64,000 nucleotides of DNA from CAMYMQ01 sp963730305. Its GTDB lineage: Bacteria > Pseudomonadota > Alphaproteobacteria > Bin65. The translations under genes and the position numbers were made by a program. Shown here piece after piece: positions 34,113 to 42,577 of the stretch. The stretch lies in contig CAVSRB010000002.1 of NCBI GenBank assembly GCA_963730305.1, positions 248,001-312,000 of the forward strand. The letters are read 5' to 3'. Within the stretch, counting starts at the first letter, position 1; each line of letters begins with the position of its first letter. Under the pieces are notes generated by a model that was not told where the DNA came from, ran no database searches, and worked only from the letters and a program-made list of their open reading frames with translations.

Positions 34113-34541
34113 GGCGGCACTCTAGCGCACTTGCGCCGGCATCCTAGGGGGCATCGACATGGCCACGGCGAATGGCCCCTCGATAAAGGTGAAATTGGTA
34201 ACGACGGCGCGACATGACGGACGGGGTGGTGGATCCGGCGATGCCAATTCCCAAATCGAGTCCCAATCTGTCACCCCGGCCGGAGCGCAGCGGCGTGCCG
34301 GGGTCCATGCTCGGGATGATCGGTGCCGCGCGGTGCAGCCGCGACGGAAAGCCGGCGAGGTCTTCGACGCCGGGTCCGGCGTCAGAGGGCCGATGCTCGG
34401 CAGGAACAGGTCGGGCGCGCTCTTGTTCTTCTGCCGAGCCTGCAGCGTGAGACGACGGGCCCGGTGTCAGCATGGTCCCCGGCTCTCCGCTGCGCTCCGG
34501 CCGGGGTGGCACGGTGGGGAAGATGCGACGAGGGGCCGGCG
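34113..34541. repeat. 429-base non-coding gap with long inverted repeat (REP-like)
   Basis: No convincing gene lies here. Two arms, 34271-34310 (tcaccccggccggagcgcag, then cggcgtgccggggtccatgc) and 34471-34507 (inverted), match at almost every base over about 38 bp and enclose about 160 bases. Several short open frames through the arms share the repeat sequence and have no start signals, so they are not genes. The element resembles dispersed REP-type palindromes; any role in the divergent-like spacing between LLM and SnoaL genes is unknown. Confidence 0.7.
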
Positions 34542-35009
34542 CTACCGCCCGCTGTGCGCCCCGAAGTCCGGGTCCGCCTCCAGGTGCGCCTGCCAGCGGC
34601 CGGCCATCCGGTCGACCACGTCCCAGGGCGTGCCCATCTGGCGCAGCGGGACGACGCCGTTGCAGTAGTCGGCGTAGCGCTCGATCAGCCCGTCGCGCAG
34701 GCGGAACCGGCCGACCCCGTCGAACACCACGCGGGTGCCGGCCGCGTGCCGGGTGGTCGCGGTGTAGCTGAACAGCCAGCCGGCGTAGCCTGTCGCGCCG
34801 TCGCTGACCGGGTCGCGGAAGTCCCAGCGGAAATCCTCGCCGTCGCGGTGGAAGATCGCCAGCATCTCCGCGATCGCCGCCCGGCCGCGGAACGCGCCGT
34901 AGAAGACGTCGTCGTAGACGCCGTCCTCGGTGAACAGCGCGCCCAGCGCGGCGCCGTCGCCGGCCTCGACCGCGCGGGCGAACTGGTCGAGCAGCTCGGG
35001 GAAGGTCAT
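34542..35009 (-). CDS. SnoaL-like nuclear transport factor 2 family protein
   Basis: Small NTF2-fold protein of 155 residues. The amino helices FPELLDQFARAVEAGDGAALGAL, in two runs, and LFTEDGVYDDVFYGAFRGR are typical of SnoaL/ring-cyclase-like proteins, followed by beta strands such as TRVVFDGVGRFRLRDGLI. No catalytic residue pattern points to a specific isomerase or lyase. The ATG at 35009 overlaps the stop of the acyl-CoA synthetase by four bases (35006-35009), so the two are co-translated, suggesting a role on the same acyl substrate. That link is inferred. Confidence 0.82.
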   Translation of the reverse strand: MTFPELLDQFARAVEAGDGAALGALFTEDGVYDDVFYGAFRGRAAIAEMLAIFHRDGEDFRWDFRDPVSDGATGYAGWLFSYTATTRHAAGTRVVFDGVGRFRLRDGLIERYADYCNGVVPLRQMGTPWDVVDRMAGRWQAHLEADPDFGAHSGR

Positions 35010-36562
35010 GCCGCGTCCTCCGTCTCCTTGGCCAGCCACGCGCGCAGCTCGGTCTTCAGGATCTTGCCGTAGTTGTTCTTGGGCAGCGCCTCGACGAAGC
35101 GGTAGGCCTTGGGCCGCTTGAAGCGGGCGATGTTGTCGAGGCACAGCCGGTCGAGCTCGGCCTCGCCCACCTCCCCGCTGGCGTCGCTGCCCGGCTGGCG
35201 GACGACGAAGGCGATCACCTCCTCGCCCCAGTCGGCGTGGGGCCGGCCGATCACCGAGCATTCCAGCACCCCGTCGTGGCGCAGCAGCACCTCCTCGATC
35301 TCGCGCGGATAGATGTTGGAGCCGCCCGAGATGATCATGTCCTTCGACCGGTCCTTGAGGGTCAGGAAGCCGTCCTCGTCGAACGCGCCCATGTCGCCGG
35401 TGTGCAGCCAGCCGCCCTTGAGCGAGGCGGCGGTGGCGTCGGGATTGTCCCAGTAGCCGGTCATGACGACGTCGCCGCGGCAGACGATCTCGCCGATCTC
35501 GCCGGGCGGCAGTTCGTTGTCCTCGGCGTCGACCACACGCACCTCGACGTCGGTGCGCGGCACCCCGGCCGAGCCCAGATGGTCGCGGTAGCGCGGGTGG
35601 CCCACGTCGGCGTGCATGGCGCGGGTCAGGCCGGTGATGGTCATCGGCGCCTCGCCCTGGCCGTAGATCTGGACGAACTTCTGGCCCAGCCGGTCGATGC
35701 CGCGCAGCAGGTCTTCGACATACATCGGCCCGCCGCCGTAGATGATGGTCTTGAGGTTGGACGTGTCCGCGCCGTCCAGCGCCGGGCTGTTGAGCAGGCG
35801 GACGACCATGGTCGGCGCGAAGAAGAAGGTGCAGCCTTGGTGGTGCCGGAGCAGGTCGAGCATCTCCGCGGGCTCGAAGCCGCCCGATTCGGGGATCACC
35901 TGCAGCGCGGCGCGGGCGACGTGGGGCAGGCCGTAGCAGCCGGAGCCGTGGGACATCGGCGCGCAATGGACGATCGCATCGCCGGGCTCGACCGCGTCGA
36001 CGTCGGCGAAGTAGTTCATGGTCATCGACACCAGGTTGCGGTGGGTCAGGGTCGCGCCCTTGGGCCGGCCGGTCGTGCCGCTGGTGTAGAACAGCCAGGC
36101 CGGGTCGTCGGGGGCGACCTCGGCCATCGGCATCGGCTCGCCGGCGGTCAGCGCGGCCCACTCGGCGCCGCCGGTGGCGACGATCCGCTCCAGCGTGGCG
36201 ATCTCCGTATCGAGCCCGGCGACCGCATCGGCCTTGTCGGGCGTGGTGAAGCAGACCCGGCTGCCCGAATGGCCGAGGATGTATTCGAACTCCTTGCGGT
36301 GCAGCTTCGCGTTGACCGGCACGCAACAGACGCCGGCGTGCCAGCAGGCGTGCATGACCAGCATGTATTCCGGGCAGTTGGCCATCACGATCGCCGCCCG
36401 GTCGCCGGGCGCGAGGCCGAGGGTCTCGCGCAGGTGGCGGGCGAGGATCGCGGTATCCCGCGCCAGCTCGGCGTAGGTCGCGGTGACCGTCGCGCCCAGC
36501 GCCAGGGCCGGCCGGTCCGGGTCGAGCCGTGCGGAGCGGTGCAGGAAATAGGCGAGGTTCAC
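35006..36562 (-). CDS. AMP-binding acyl-CoA synthetase (class I adenylate-forming)
   Basis: Acid-CoA ligase of 518 residues. The P-loop-like motif LFYTSGTTGRPKGATLTH is near residue 172, GEIGEIVCRGDVVMTGYWDN and GWLHTGDMGAFDEDGFLTLK follow, and the catalytic lysine lies in PKNNYGKILKTELR close to the end, the expected order. It activates a fatty or aromatic acid to the CoA thioester using ATP. The substrate class cannot be set. It overlaps the SnoaL-like gene downstream and starts after a 634-base non-coding gap, so it probably has its own promoter. Confidence 0.93.
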   Translation of the reverse strand: MNLAYFLHRSARLDPDRPALALGATVTATYAELARDTAILARHLRETLGLAPGDRAAIVMANCPEYMLVMHACWHAGVCCVPVNAKLHRKEFEYILGHSGSRVCFTTPDKADAVAGLDTEIATLERIVATGGAEWAALTAGEPMPMAEVAPDDPAWLFYTSGTTGRPKGATLTHRNLVSMTMNYFADVDAVEPGDAIVHCAPMSHGSGCYGLPHVARAALQVIPESGGFEPAEMLDLLRHHQGCTFFFAPTMVVRLLNSPALDGADTSNLKTIIYGGGPMYVEDLLRGIDRLGQKFVQIYGQGEAPMTITGLTRAMHADVGHPRYRDHLGSAGVPRTDVEVRVVDAEDNELPPGEIGEIVCRGDVVMTGYWDNPDATAASLKGGWLHTGDMGAFDEDGFLTLKDRSKDMIISGGSNIYPREIEEVLLRHDGVLECSVIGRPHADWGEEVIAFVVRQPGSDASGEVGEAELDRLCLDNIARFKRPKAYRFVEALPKNNYGKILKTELRAWLAKETEDAA

Positions 36563-37196
36563 GCCATCCTCCCGAGGGATGCTGGTCTTCGGCCCCTATT
36601 GCCCATCGCGGGCGCGGTCCAAGTCAAGAGGGGATGGCGTCAGCGGGCGCATGGGCGCTTGTTCGAGCGCCGTTGACACCTATATTCAGGATAAAATTCC
36701 TTCCGCCACGCGGCGCCGCCGGCGCGCGCGATCGGCCCGGGACGACAAATGATGACAAATGATGACACACGCGGATACAGACCCCGGATCAAGTCCGGGG
36801 CGGAGAGCCGGGGACCAGGCGATGACGCTCGGAGACGACCGACGACCATGAAGCAGACCATCCCGGCCGCGGCGCCGCGCCCCGACCTGACGGAACCTGA
36901 CATAACCTTACCGATCGGCCCCACCCCCGCCGTCGCGGCGGGCGCCGGCCCGGCGGAACCTGACATAACCCTACATATCGGCCGCCCCCCTGCGTCATGC
37001 CCCGCGCCGGCCCGGCTGAACCTGACCTAACCTTACCTATCGACCCCACCCCCGACCGGCCTCGACCCGAAAAGATAACCTTGGATAACCGTTGATAACC
37101 TTTTCACCCTACGGTCCGCGCCCGTCGCGACCTGACAAGACCTGACAAAGGATGACATTCTGCCGCCCGGTGCGGCGGCAGGGGATGGAACGGACC
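36563..37196. repeat. 634-base gap with TGACA/GATAACC-rich repeats and a hairpin
   Basis: No credible gene. Three imperfect units of about 61-63 bp period share (g/t)gaacctgacataacc-type cores at 36892-36920, 36955-36982 and 37016-37044, each with ttacc-(g/t)atcggcc after it, and two of them preceded by gccggcccggc. Around these lie acaaatgatgacaaatgatgacac (36746-36769, here split: acaaatgatgac twice), three gataacc copies at about 37074-37100, and gacctgacaagacctgacaa at 37129-37148. A CCCCGGA-TCAAG-TCCGGGG hairpin is at 36782-36800. Also noted: ttgacacctatattc, AT-rich, near 36673. Regulatory, replication-related or decayed repeat origin cannot be told apart by eye. Confidence 0.6.
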
Positions 37197-38433
37197 ATGC
37201 GAAACCTGAAGATCGACGGCGACCGGCTGTGGGAGAGCCTGATGGTGATGGCGCGGATCGGCGCCACGCCCAAGGGCGGGGTGAAGCGGCTGGCGCTGAC
37301 CGACGTCGACCGCGACGGCCGCGACCTGTTCGTGCGCTGGTGCCGGGCGTCGGGCTGCTCCGTCTCCATCGACCGGGTCGGCAACATCTTCGCGCGCCGG
37401 CCGGGCCGCGACCCCGACCGGCCGCCGGTGCTGGTCGGCAGCCATCTCGATTCCGCAGCCGACCGGCGGCAAGTTCGACGGCGCCTATGGCGTGCTCGCC
37501 GGGCTCGAGGTGGTGCGCGCGCTCAACGACCACGAGATCGAGACCGACGCGCCGGTCGAGGTGGTGTGCTGGACCAACGAGGAGGGCAGCCGCTTCTCGC
37601 CGCCGATGATGGGCTCGGGCGCCTTCGCCGGCGTGTTCACGGAAGACGAGATTTGCGCCCGGCCGGACAACGTCACTGGCGTCACGGTCGGCACCGAGCT
37701 CGAACGGATCGGCTACGCCGGCGCGGCCGCGGTCGGCGGCCGGCCGGTCGGCGCCTATTTCGAAGCGCATATCGAGCAGGGCCCGATCCTGGAGAACGAC
37801 GGCAAGACCATCGGCGTGGTCACCGGCGCCCAGGGCCAGCGCTGGTACGAGGTCACGGTCACCGGCCAGGAAGCGCACGCCGGGCCGACGCCGATGCCGC
37901 TGCGCCGCGACGCGCTGGTCGGCGCCGCGCGGATGATCGACGCGGTCAACGCCATCGGCAACGCCCACGCGCCGCTCGCCTGCGCGACCTGCGGCTTCGT
38001 CGAGGTCAAGCCGAACTCGCGCAACACCATCCCGGGCGAGGTCTTCTTCACCGTCGACCTGCGCCACCCGGACGACGCGACCCTGGCGGCGATGGACCGG
38101 GAATTGCGCGACCGCTGCGCCGCCATCGCCGAGAACGCCGATGTCCTGGTGGTGATCTCCGATTTCTGGCGTTTCCCGGCGACGCCATTCGACCCCGACT
38201 GCGTCGCCGCGGTTCGCGACGGCGCCGAGCGCTCGGGCTACAGCCACCGCGACATCGTCTCCGGCGCCGGGCACGACGCCGTCTATCTGGCCCGGGTCGC
38301 GCCGGCCGGGATGATCTTCATCCCGTGCGAGAACGGCATCAGCCACAACGAGATCGAGAGCGCGACCCGGCAGGACTGCGCCGCCGGCGCCGACGTGCTG
38401 TTCCAGGCCGTGCTGGCCCGGGCAATCGACTGA
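37197..38433 (+). pseudogene. Zn-dependent hydrolase, hydantoinase/carbamoylase (allantoate amidohydrolase) family (frameshifted)
   Basis: Amidohydrolase of the M20-like carbamoylase group, about 411 residues after one base is removed, the usual length. Residues 1-85 read from the ATG at 37197 (MRNLKIDGDRLWESLMVMAR) to GSHLDS; the next conserved motif QPTGGKFDGAYGVLAGLEV is in another frame, the break being one extra c at 37453-37454. Metal-ligand motifs: GSHLDS (His-x-Asp), VCWTNEEGSRF (Glu-Glu), AYFEAHIEQGPIL (His) and the late GAGHDA. It would hydrolyse N-carbamoyl or ureido compounds. The ribosome site AGGGG lies about 13 bases before the start. ATGs at 37152 and 37185 are also in frame. 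Confidence 0.82.
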
Positions 38434-38476
38434 TGGGGGCGGTCGACTGATGGGGGCGATCGACCGATGAGGGTCG
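38425..38476. repeat. 17-bp tandem repeat across the hydrolase stop codon
   Basis: Three tandem copies: atcgactgatgggggcg (38425-38441), gtcgactgatgggggcg (38442-38458) and a degenerate atcgaccgatgagggtcg (38459-38476). The first copy contains the hydrolase TGA (38431-38433), so the duplication occurred at the gene end. The last copy abuts the stop of the convergent phosphodiesterase gene. Confidence 0.8.
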
Positions 38477-38478
38477 GT

Positions 38479-39279
38479 TCAGCCGTTCCGGACCGGCGCG
38501 CGGCGGAAGTCGCCGATCGGGCTCAGGTGGCTGGCGACGCCGAAGGCCGGGTCGAAGACGTGGACCAGGCAGGCCGGCGGTTCGTGGATCCAGTTGGCCG
38601 CGGGGCGCCCGCCGACCGCGAGCTCGAGCTGGACCAGCGTGCTCGGCGCGGTCATCGCGACCGTTCCGGCCCAGCGCTGGATCACCGGCCGATGGACGTG
38701 GCCGCAGACGATCCGCTCGACCTGCGGGTGGCGGGCGACGATCTCGGCGACCGCGTCGCCGCCGCGGCAGTTCATCGCGTCCATGATCGCGATGCCGGTG
38801 GAAAACGGCGGGTGGTGCATGAAGATCAGGGTCGGCCGGTCGGGGGCTTCGGCCAGCCGGTCGGCGAGCCAGGCGCAGCGCTCGGCGCACATCAGCCCGC
38901 CCGGCTCGCCCGGCACGATGGTGTCGAGGCCGATCAGCCGCAGCGGCCGGTCCTCGATCGTGTAGTGGAGGAAGCCCTCGGCCGGCAGATAGCCGTGGTC
39001 GGGGAAGGCCGCGCGCATTCCGTCGCGCGAATCGTGGTTGCCCGGGATCAGGAACACCGGCGCGCGCAGGGCGTCGAAGCCGTCGCGCAGGACCGCGTAT
39101 TCGGCCGGCTTGCCCTTGGTCGCGGCCAGGTCGCCGGTCGCCAGCACCAGGTCGGGCGCCGGGTCGAGCGCGTTGACGTGGGCCACGGCCCGGTGCAGCG
39201 CCGCGATCGAATCGGTGTCGCCGACGCCGCGCCGGTCCGGGGCGTCGACGTGCAGGTCGCTGATCTGGGCGATGATCAT
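38479..39279 (-). CDS. Metallophosphoesterase, CpdA/Icc-like 3',5'-cyclic nucleotide phosphodiesterase
   Basis: Calcineurin-like phosphoesterase of 266 residues. All family motifs are present in order: IAQISDLHVDA (residues 3-13), LVLATGDLAATKG, LIPGNHDSRDGMR, FMHHPPFSTG and IVCGHVHRPV. This arrangement matches class III cyclic-nucleotide phosphodiesterases (CpdA/Icc), which would lower cAMP; a cyclase gene lies elsewhere in the window. The ATG at 39279 begins the first metal motif at residue 6 and is preferred over in-frame upstream starts. It converges with the hydrolase gene. Confidence 0.88.
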   Translation of the reverse strand: MIIAQISDLHVDAPDRRGVGDTDSIAALHRAVAHVNALDPAPDLVLATGDLAATKGKPAEYAVLRDGFDALRAPVFLIPGNHDSRDGMRAAFPDHGYLPAEGFLHYTIEDRPLRLIGLDTIVPGEPGGLMCAERCAWLADRLAEAPDRPTLIFMHHPPFSTGIAIMDAMNCRGGDAVAEIVARHPQVERIVCGHVHRPVIQRWAGTVAMTAPSTLVQLELAVGGRPAANWIHEPPACLVHVFDPAFGVASHLSPIGDFRRAPVRNG

Positions 39280-39365
39280 CGGCGGCGCTCGGGCGGTGGC
39301 GGACCGGCGCAACATAGGCCAAACTCGCGCCCGATTGGAGACACACACGGAGCGGGACCGCGCCG

Positions 39366-40175
39366 ATGACAAGTCATTCGCGATACTGGGCGGCCTACAC
39401 GACCAAGGAGCTGGCGGCGATGGACGCCGGGCGCCTGATCGCCGTGCTGCCGGTGTCGGCGGTCGAGCAGCACGGGCCGCACCTGCCGCTGTCGGTCGAC
39501 GCCGACATCTGTGCGGCGCTGGTCGAGCGGCTGGTCGAGCGGCTGCCGGTCAAGCTGCCCGCGCTGATCCTGCCGGCGGTGCCGATCGGGGTCAGCCCCG
39601 AGCACGCCGATTTCGCCGGCACCTTGAGCCTGTCGGCCGAGACCATGCTGAAGGTCCTGGCCGAGATCGGCGCGAGCGTGGCGGCGGCGGGCGTTCGCAA
39701 GCTGGTCCTGCTCAACACCCACGGCGGCAATCCGCAGGTGCTCGACCTCGCCGCGCAGGCGCTGCGGCGGACGCACAAGATGCTGGCCTTCCCGCTCAAC
39801 GCCTACCGTTACTGGCGCGCAGAGGACCAGTTCGGCGTCCACGAGACCGCCCACGGCATCCACGGCGGCGCCGTCGAGACCTCGGTGATGATGGCGATCG
39901 CGCCCGACGCGGTGCGCGCCGACGAGGTCCGCACGTTCCCGTCGCGGTCGGAGGAGATGGCCGGCGACTATGCCCACCTGCGGCCGTTCGGGCGGATCGC
40001 CTCGTTCGGCTGGCAGACCCAGGACCTCAACCCCGACGGCGCGGTCGGCGACGCCACCCTGGCGACGGCCGAGCACGGCGAGCGGCTGCTCGACGCGGCG
40101 GTCGGCGTGCTGGTCGAGGTGCTGGCCGAGATCGACGACCTGTCGCCGGACGTGCTGGTCGACCGGGACGGCTGA
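39366..40175 (+). CDS. Creatininase family protein
   Basis: Metal-dependent amidohydrolase-like protein of 269 residues. Motifs are PVSAVEQHGPHLPLSVD (Glu-Gln-His metal site, about residues 29-45), ILPAVPIGVSPEHADF, LVLLNTHGGN, and HGIHGGAVETSVMM with the later Glu. These place it in the creatininase/formamidase group (creatinine amidohydrolase, mycofactocin MftE or riboflavin-related ArfB); the exact substrate is unclear. Divergent from the phosphodiesterase, and close to ureido-hydrolase and creatininase-type chemistry in the neighbouring carbamoylase gene. Confidence 0.9.
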   Translation: MTSHSRYWAAYTTKELAAMDAGRLIAVLPVSAVEQHGPHLPLSVDADICAALVERLVERLPVKLPALILPAVPIGVSPEHADFAGTLSLSAETMLKVLAEIGASVAAAGVRKLVLLNTHGGNPQVLDLAAQALRRTHKMLAFPLNAYRYWRAEDQFGVHETAHGIHGGAVETSVMMAIAPDAVRADEVRTFPSRSEEMAGDYAHLRPFGRIASFGWQTQDLNPDGAVGDATLATAEHGERLLDAAVGVLVEVLAEIDDLSPDVLVDRDG

Positions 40176-40190
40176 GGGGCCGCCGGATGC

Positions 40191-40706
40191 CTATTCGTCG
40201 TAGCGCAGCAGGGTGGTGACCGGGACGTCGAGCCGGTCGCGGCCTTCGAGGAAGGTCAGCTCCATCAGGCAGGCCGCGGCGACGACGTCGGCGCCGCACT
40301 GCCGCAAGAGGCCGATCGCCGCGGCCATCGTGCCGCCGGTGGCGAGCAGGTCGTCGAGCACGACCACCCGCTGGCCCTGTTCGACGGCGTCGGCCTGGAT
40401 CTCGATGACGTCGGTGCCGTATTCGAGGTCGTACTCGAAGCCGACCGTCTCGCCGGGCAGCTTGCCCTTCTTGCGGATCATCACGAAGCCGCAGCCGAGC
40501 TGGAGGGCGAGCGGCGCGGCGACCAGGAAGCCGCGGGATTCGATGCCGGCCAGCAGGTCGGGCTTGTGCGGCGCGACCGCCTCGGTGAGCTGGGCGACGG
40601 CGACCTGCCACGCGTCCTTGTGCGCGAGCAGGGTGGAAATGTCGTAGAATAGGATTCCCGGCTTGGGGAAGTCGGGGATCGTGCGGACGTGGTCTTTGAG
40701 GTTCAT
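40191..40706 (-). CDS. apt: Adenine phosphoribosyltransferase
   Basis: Purine salvage enzyme of 171 residues, normal length. It converts adenine and PRPP into AMP. Visible landmarks are the amino-terminal HVRTIPDFPKPGILFYDIS, ESRGFLVAAPLALQLGCGFV, the flexible loop RKKGKLPGETVGFEYDLEYG, and the PRPP loop VVLDDLLATGGTMAAAI. The ATG at 40706 begins the helix directly. It converges with the creatininase gene across 15 bases and is divergent from the TAXI binding-protein gene (176-base gap). Confidence 0.95.
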   Translation of the reverse strand: MNLKDHVRTIPDFPKPGILFYDISTLLAHKDAWQVAVAQLTEAVAPHKPDLLAGIESRGFLVAAPLALQLGCGFVMIRKKGKLPGETVGFEYDLEYGTDVIEIQADAVEQGQRVVVLDDLLATGGTMAAAIGLLRQCGADVVAAACLMELTFLEGRDRLDVPVTTLLRYDE

Positions 40707-40882
40707 GCTGGCGCTCGGTCGCTTCGAGGATGGTTCGAAACGCTAGGCGATCGGACCGGAGGCGACAAGGGCCGGAAGCGCCGGGACCGGCAGCGGCCGG
40801 GGCGGCGCAATCGGTGTTCGCGGGTTGGCCGCATGAACCGGCGTGCGCCCGCCCGGTGAGGAGTAAGGAGGATAGGCAGGTC

Positions 40883-41842
40883 ATGACCAAGGCGAGACAA
40901 CTGATCCTGAGCCCCGCAATCGCGCTGTGGCTCGGTCTTGGCGCCGCCGCGCCGGTCCAGGCGGCCGACCCGATCGTGATCGGCGGCGGCTCGGCGACGG
41001 GCATCTATTACAAGCTTGCCCTTCATGTCTGTAATCTCGTCAACAAGTATAACGGCAAGAAGTATATTTGCGTCGGCCGCCCCGCGCTCGGCTCGGTGTT
41101 CGATATCAACGCCGTCGCCCGCGGCCTGCTCGACTTCGGCGTCGCCCAGTCCGACCGCAATTCCCAGGCGTGGAACGGCGAGGCCGACTGGAAGGGCAAG
41201 CCGGTCAAGAACCTGCGCAGCGTGTTCAGCGCCTATCCGGAGACCGTCCTGCTGGTCGCTCGCGCCGACGCCGGCATCAAGAAGGTCGCCGACCTCAGCG
41301 GCAAGCGGGTCAACATCGGCAACCCGGGCTCGGGCCAGCGCGGCAACGCCAAGGACGTCATCCGCATCTACGGCCTGAAGAACATCAAGGCCCAGGGCCT
41401 GCAGCAGGGCCCGGCGTCGCGGGCGCTGATCGACAAGAAGATCGCCGCCTTCTTCTACACGGTCGGCAACCCGTCGGCCGCGATCGAGGAGCCGGCCAAC
41501 TCGACGTCGATCCGGATGATCTCGATCAACTCGCCGGCGATCAAGAAGTTCGTCGCCGCCCGGCCCTATTACGTGATGACCACGATCCCGGCCAACACCT
41601 ACAAGGGCGTCGACTACCCGGTCGAGACCTATGCCGTGAAGGCGACGGTGGTGACCAATTCCAAGGTGTCGTCGGCCAAGGTCTATGACGTGGTCAAGAG
41701 CGTGTTCGAGCATCTCGACGAGCTCAAGAAGGCGCAAAAGGCATTCGCCGACCTCGAGCCCGAGGACATGCTCAAGGGCCTGACCGCCCCGCTGCACGAC
41801 GGCGCCAAGAAGTACTACAAAGAAAAGGGCTGGATTAAGTAG
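40883..41842 (+). CDS. TAXI family TRAP transporter solute-binding protein
   Basis: Periplasmic binding protein of 319 residues. Signal peptide covers about residues 1-27 (AIALWLGLGAAAPVQA). The mature start DPIVIGGGSATGIYYKLALH carries the TAXI family GxxTGxYY motif; later segments include FGVAQSDRN and VNIGNPGSGQRG, typical ligand-pocket loops. A strong ribosome site (aaggagg, about 12 bases upstream) precedes the ATG at 40883. TAXI proteins feed fused DctQM permeases with C4-dicarboxylates or glutamate-like solutes; none lies within the window. The following gene encodes UspA, which often pairs with TRAP systems. Confidence 0.92.
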   Translation: MTKARQLILSPAIALWLGLGAAAPVQAADPIVIGGGSATGIYYKLALHVCNLVNKYNGKKYICVGRPALGSVFDINAVARGLLDFGVAQSDRNSQAWNGEADWKGKPVKNLRSVFSAYPETVLLVARADAGIKKVADLSGKRVNIGNPGSGQRGNAKDVIRIYGLKNIKAQGLQQGPASRALIDKKIAAFFYTVGNPSAAIEEPANSTSIRMISINSPAIKKFVAARPYYVMTTIPANTYKGVDYPVETYAVKATVVTNSKVSSAKVYDVVKSVFEHLDELKKAQKAFADLEPEDMLKGLTAPLHDGAKKYYKEKGWIK

Positions 41843-42088
41843 CCGGCCGTTGGGGGAACAGGAGGGCGGGCTCGCCCGATCCCCGTTCCGCCGCTACGGC
41901 GACCGCGGCGGAGAGGGATATGGCCAACGCGCAATCGGCCTCGTTTTCGGATCGTCGATCGCCACCATCCTGACCACCCGTACCTTGCCTCGCCGGTCTG
42001 GCATTGGTCGGTTGTGTTTACGCCCTCCAACGGGCAAGGATACGGCGAAGGACCGCCGCAGAAGCGCAGGCGGCATAGGAAGGAAGAC

Positions 42089-42517
42089 ATGTTCGATCGC
42101 ATTCTGGTGCCGGTCGATATCGGCAACGATCCGGCCTCGGCGAAGTGTCTCTACGTCGCGGCCGAGCTGGCGCAGCAGTTCGGCGCCAAGATCCATGTCC
42201 TCACGGTGGTGCCCGACATCGGATACGCCGTCGTCGCCCAGTATTTCCCGGCCGGCGCCGAGGCGAAGATCGCCGAGGAATCGGCGGCGCAGTTGAGCGA
42301 GTTCGTAAAGCAACACTTGCCTTCCGGGATGACCGCGCATGAAATGGTCGCTCAGGGGCCCGTCTACGACGAGATCCTGTCGGTTGCCGATGAGATCAAG
42401 GCGGACCTGATCGTGATCGGCGCCCATCATCCGGACCTGCGGGACTACCTGCTCGGCTCCAACGCCTCGAGGGTGGTCCGTCACGCAAAAGTGTCCGTGT
42501 TCGTGGTCCGTATGTGA
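42089..42517 (+). CDS. Universal stress protein family (UspA-like, TeaD-type)
   Basis: Cytoplasmic protein of 142 residues with the Usp fold. The start MFDRILVPVDIGNDPAS gives the first beta strand and ATP-binding Asp; the end LIVIGAHHPDLRDYLLGSNA followed by SRVVRHAKVSVFVVR contains the G-x-n-GS(N/T) nucleotide loop. ATP-binding Usp proteins regulate TRAP transporters, as TeaD does for TeaABC, so association with the upstream TAXI binding protein is meaningful. Ribosome site gaaggaag precedes the ATG. The 246-base gap to TAXI holds a ggcgggctcgccc hairpin near 41864 but no gene I can support. Confidence 0.9.
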   Translation: MFDRILVPVDIGNDPASAKCLYVAAELAQQFGAKIHVLTVVPDIGYAVVAQYFPAGAEAKIAEESAAQLSEFVKQHLPSGMTAHEMVAQGPVYDEILSVADEIKADLIVIGAHHPDLRDYLLGSNASRVVRHAKVSVFVVRM

Positions 42518-42577
42518 GTGCTGCGCTCCCGGGGGCGCAGCGCATGGGAGACAGATTTGGGCGGAGTCCAGGTCGCC

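Noticed and set aside
34144..34512. Candidate 122-residue gene in the LLM/SnoaL gap
   Set aside because: It reads through both arms of the inverted repeat and has no ribosome site or family resemblance.
36673..36697. TTGACA with TAAAAT as a sigma-70 promoter
   Set aside because: Spacing is about 11-13 bases rather than 16-18, so not a normal promoter.
36749..37030. Candidate small gene with EPDITLPIGP-like units in the repeat gap
   Set aside because: The protein repeat follows the DNA repeat, the opposite strand has equally good frames, and no start signal is visible.
36892..37044. Possible CRISPR array
   Set aside because: Only three imperfect units, units diverge, spacers share sequence (gccggcccggc), and no cas gene is near.
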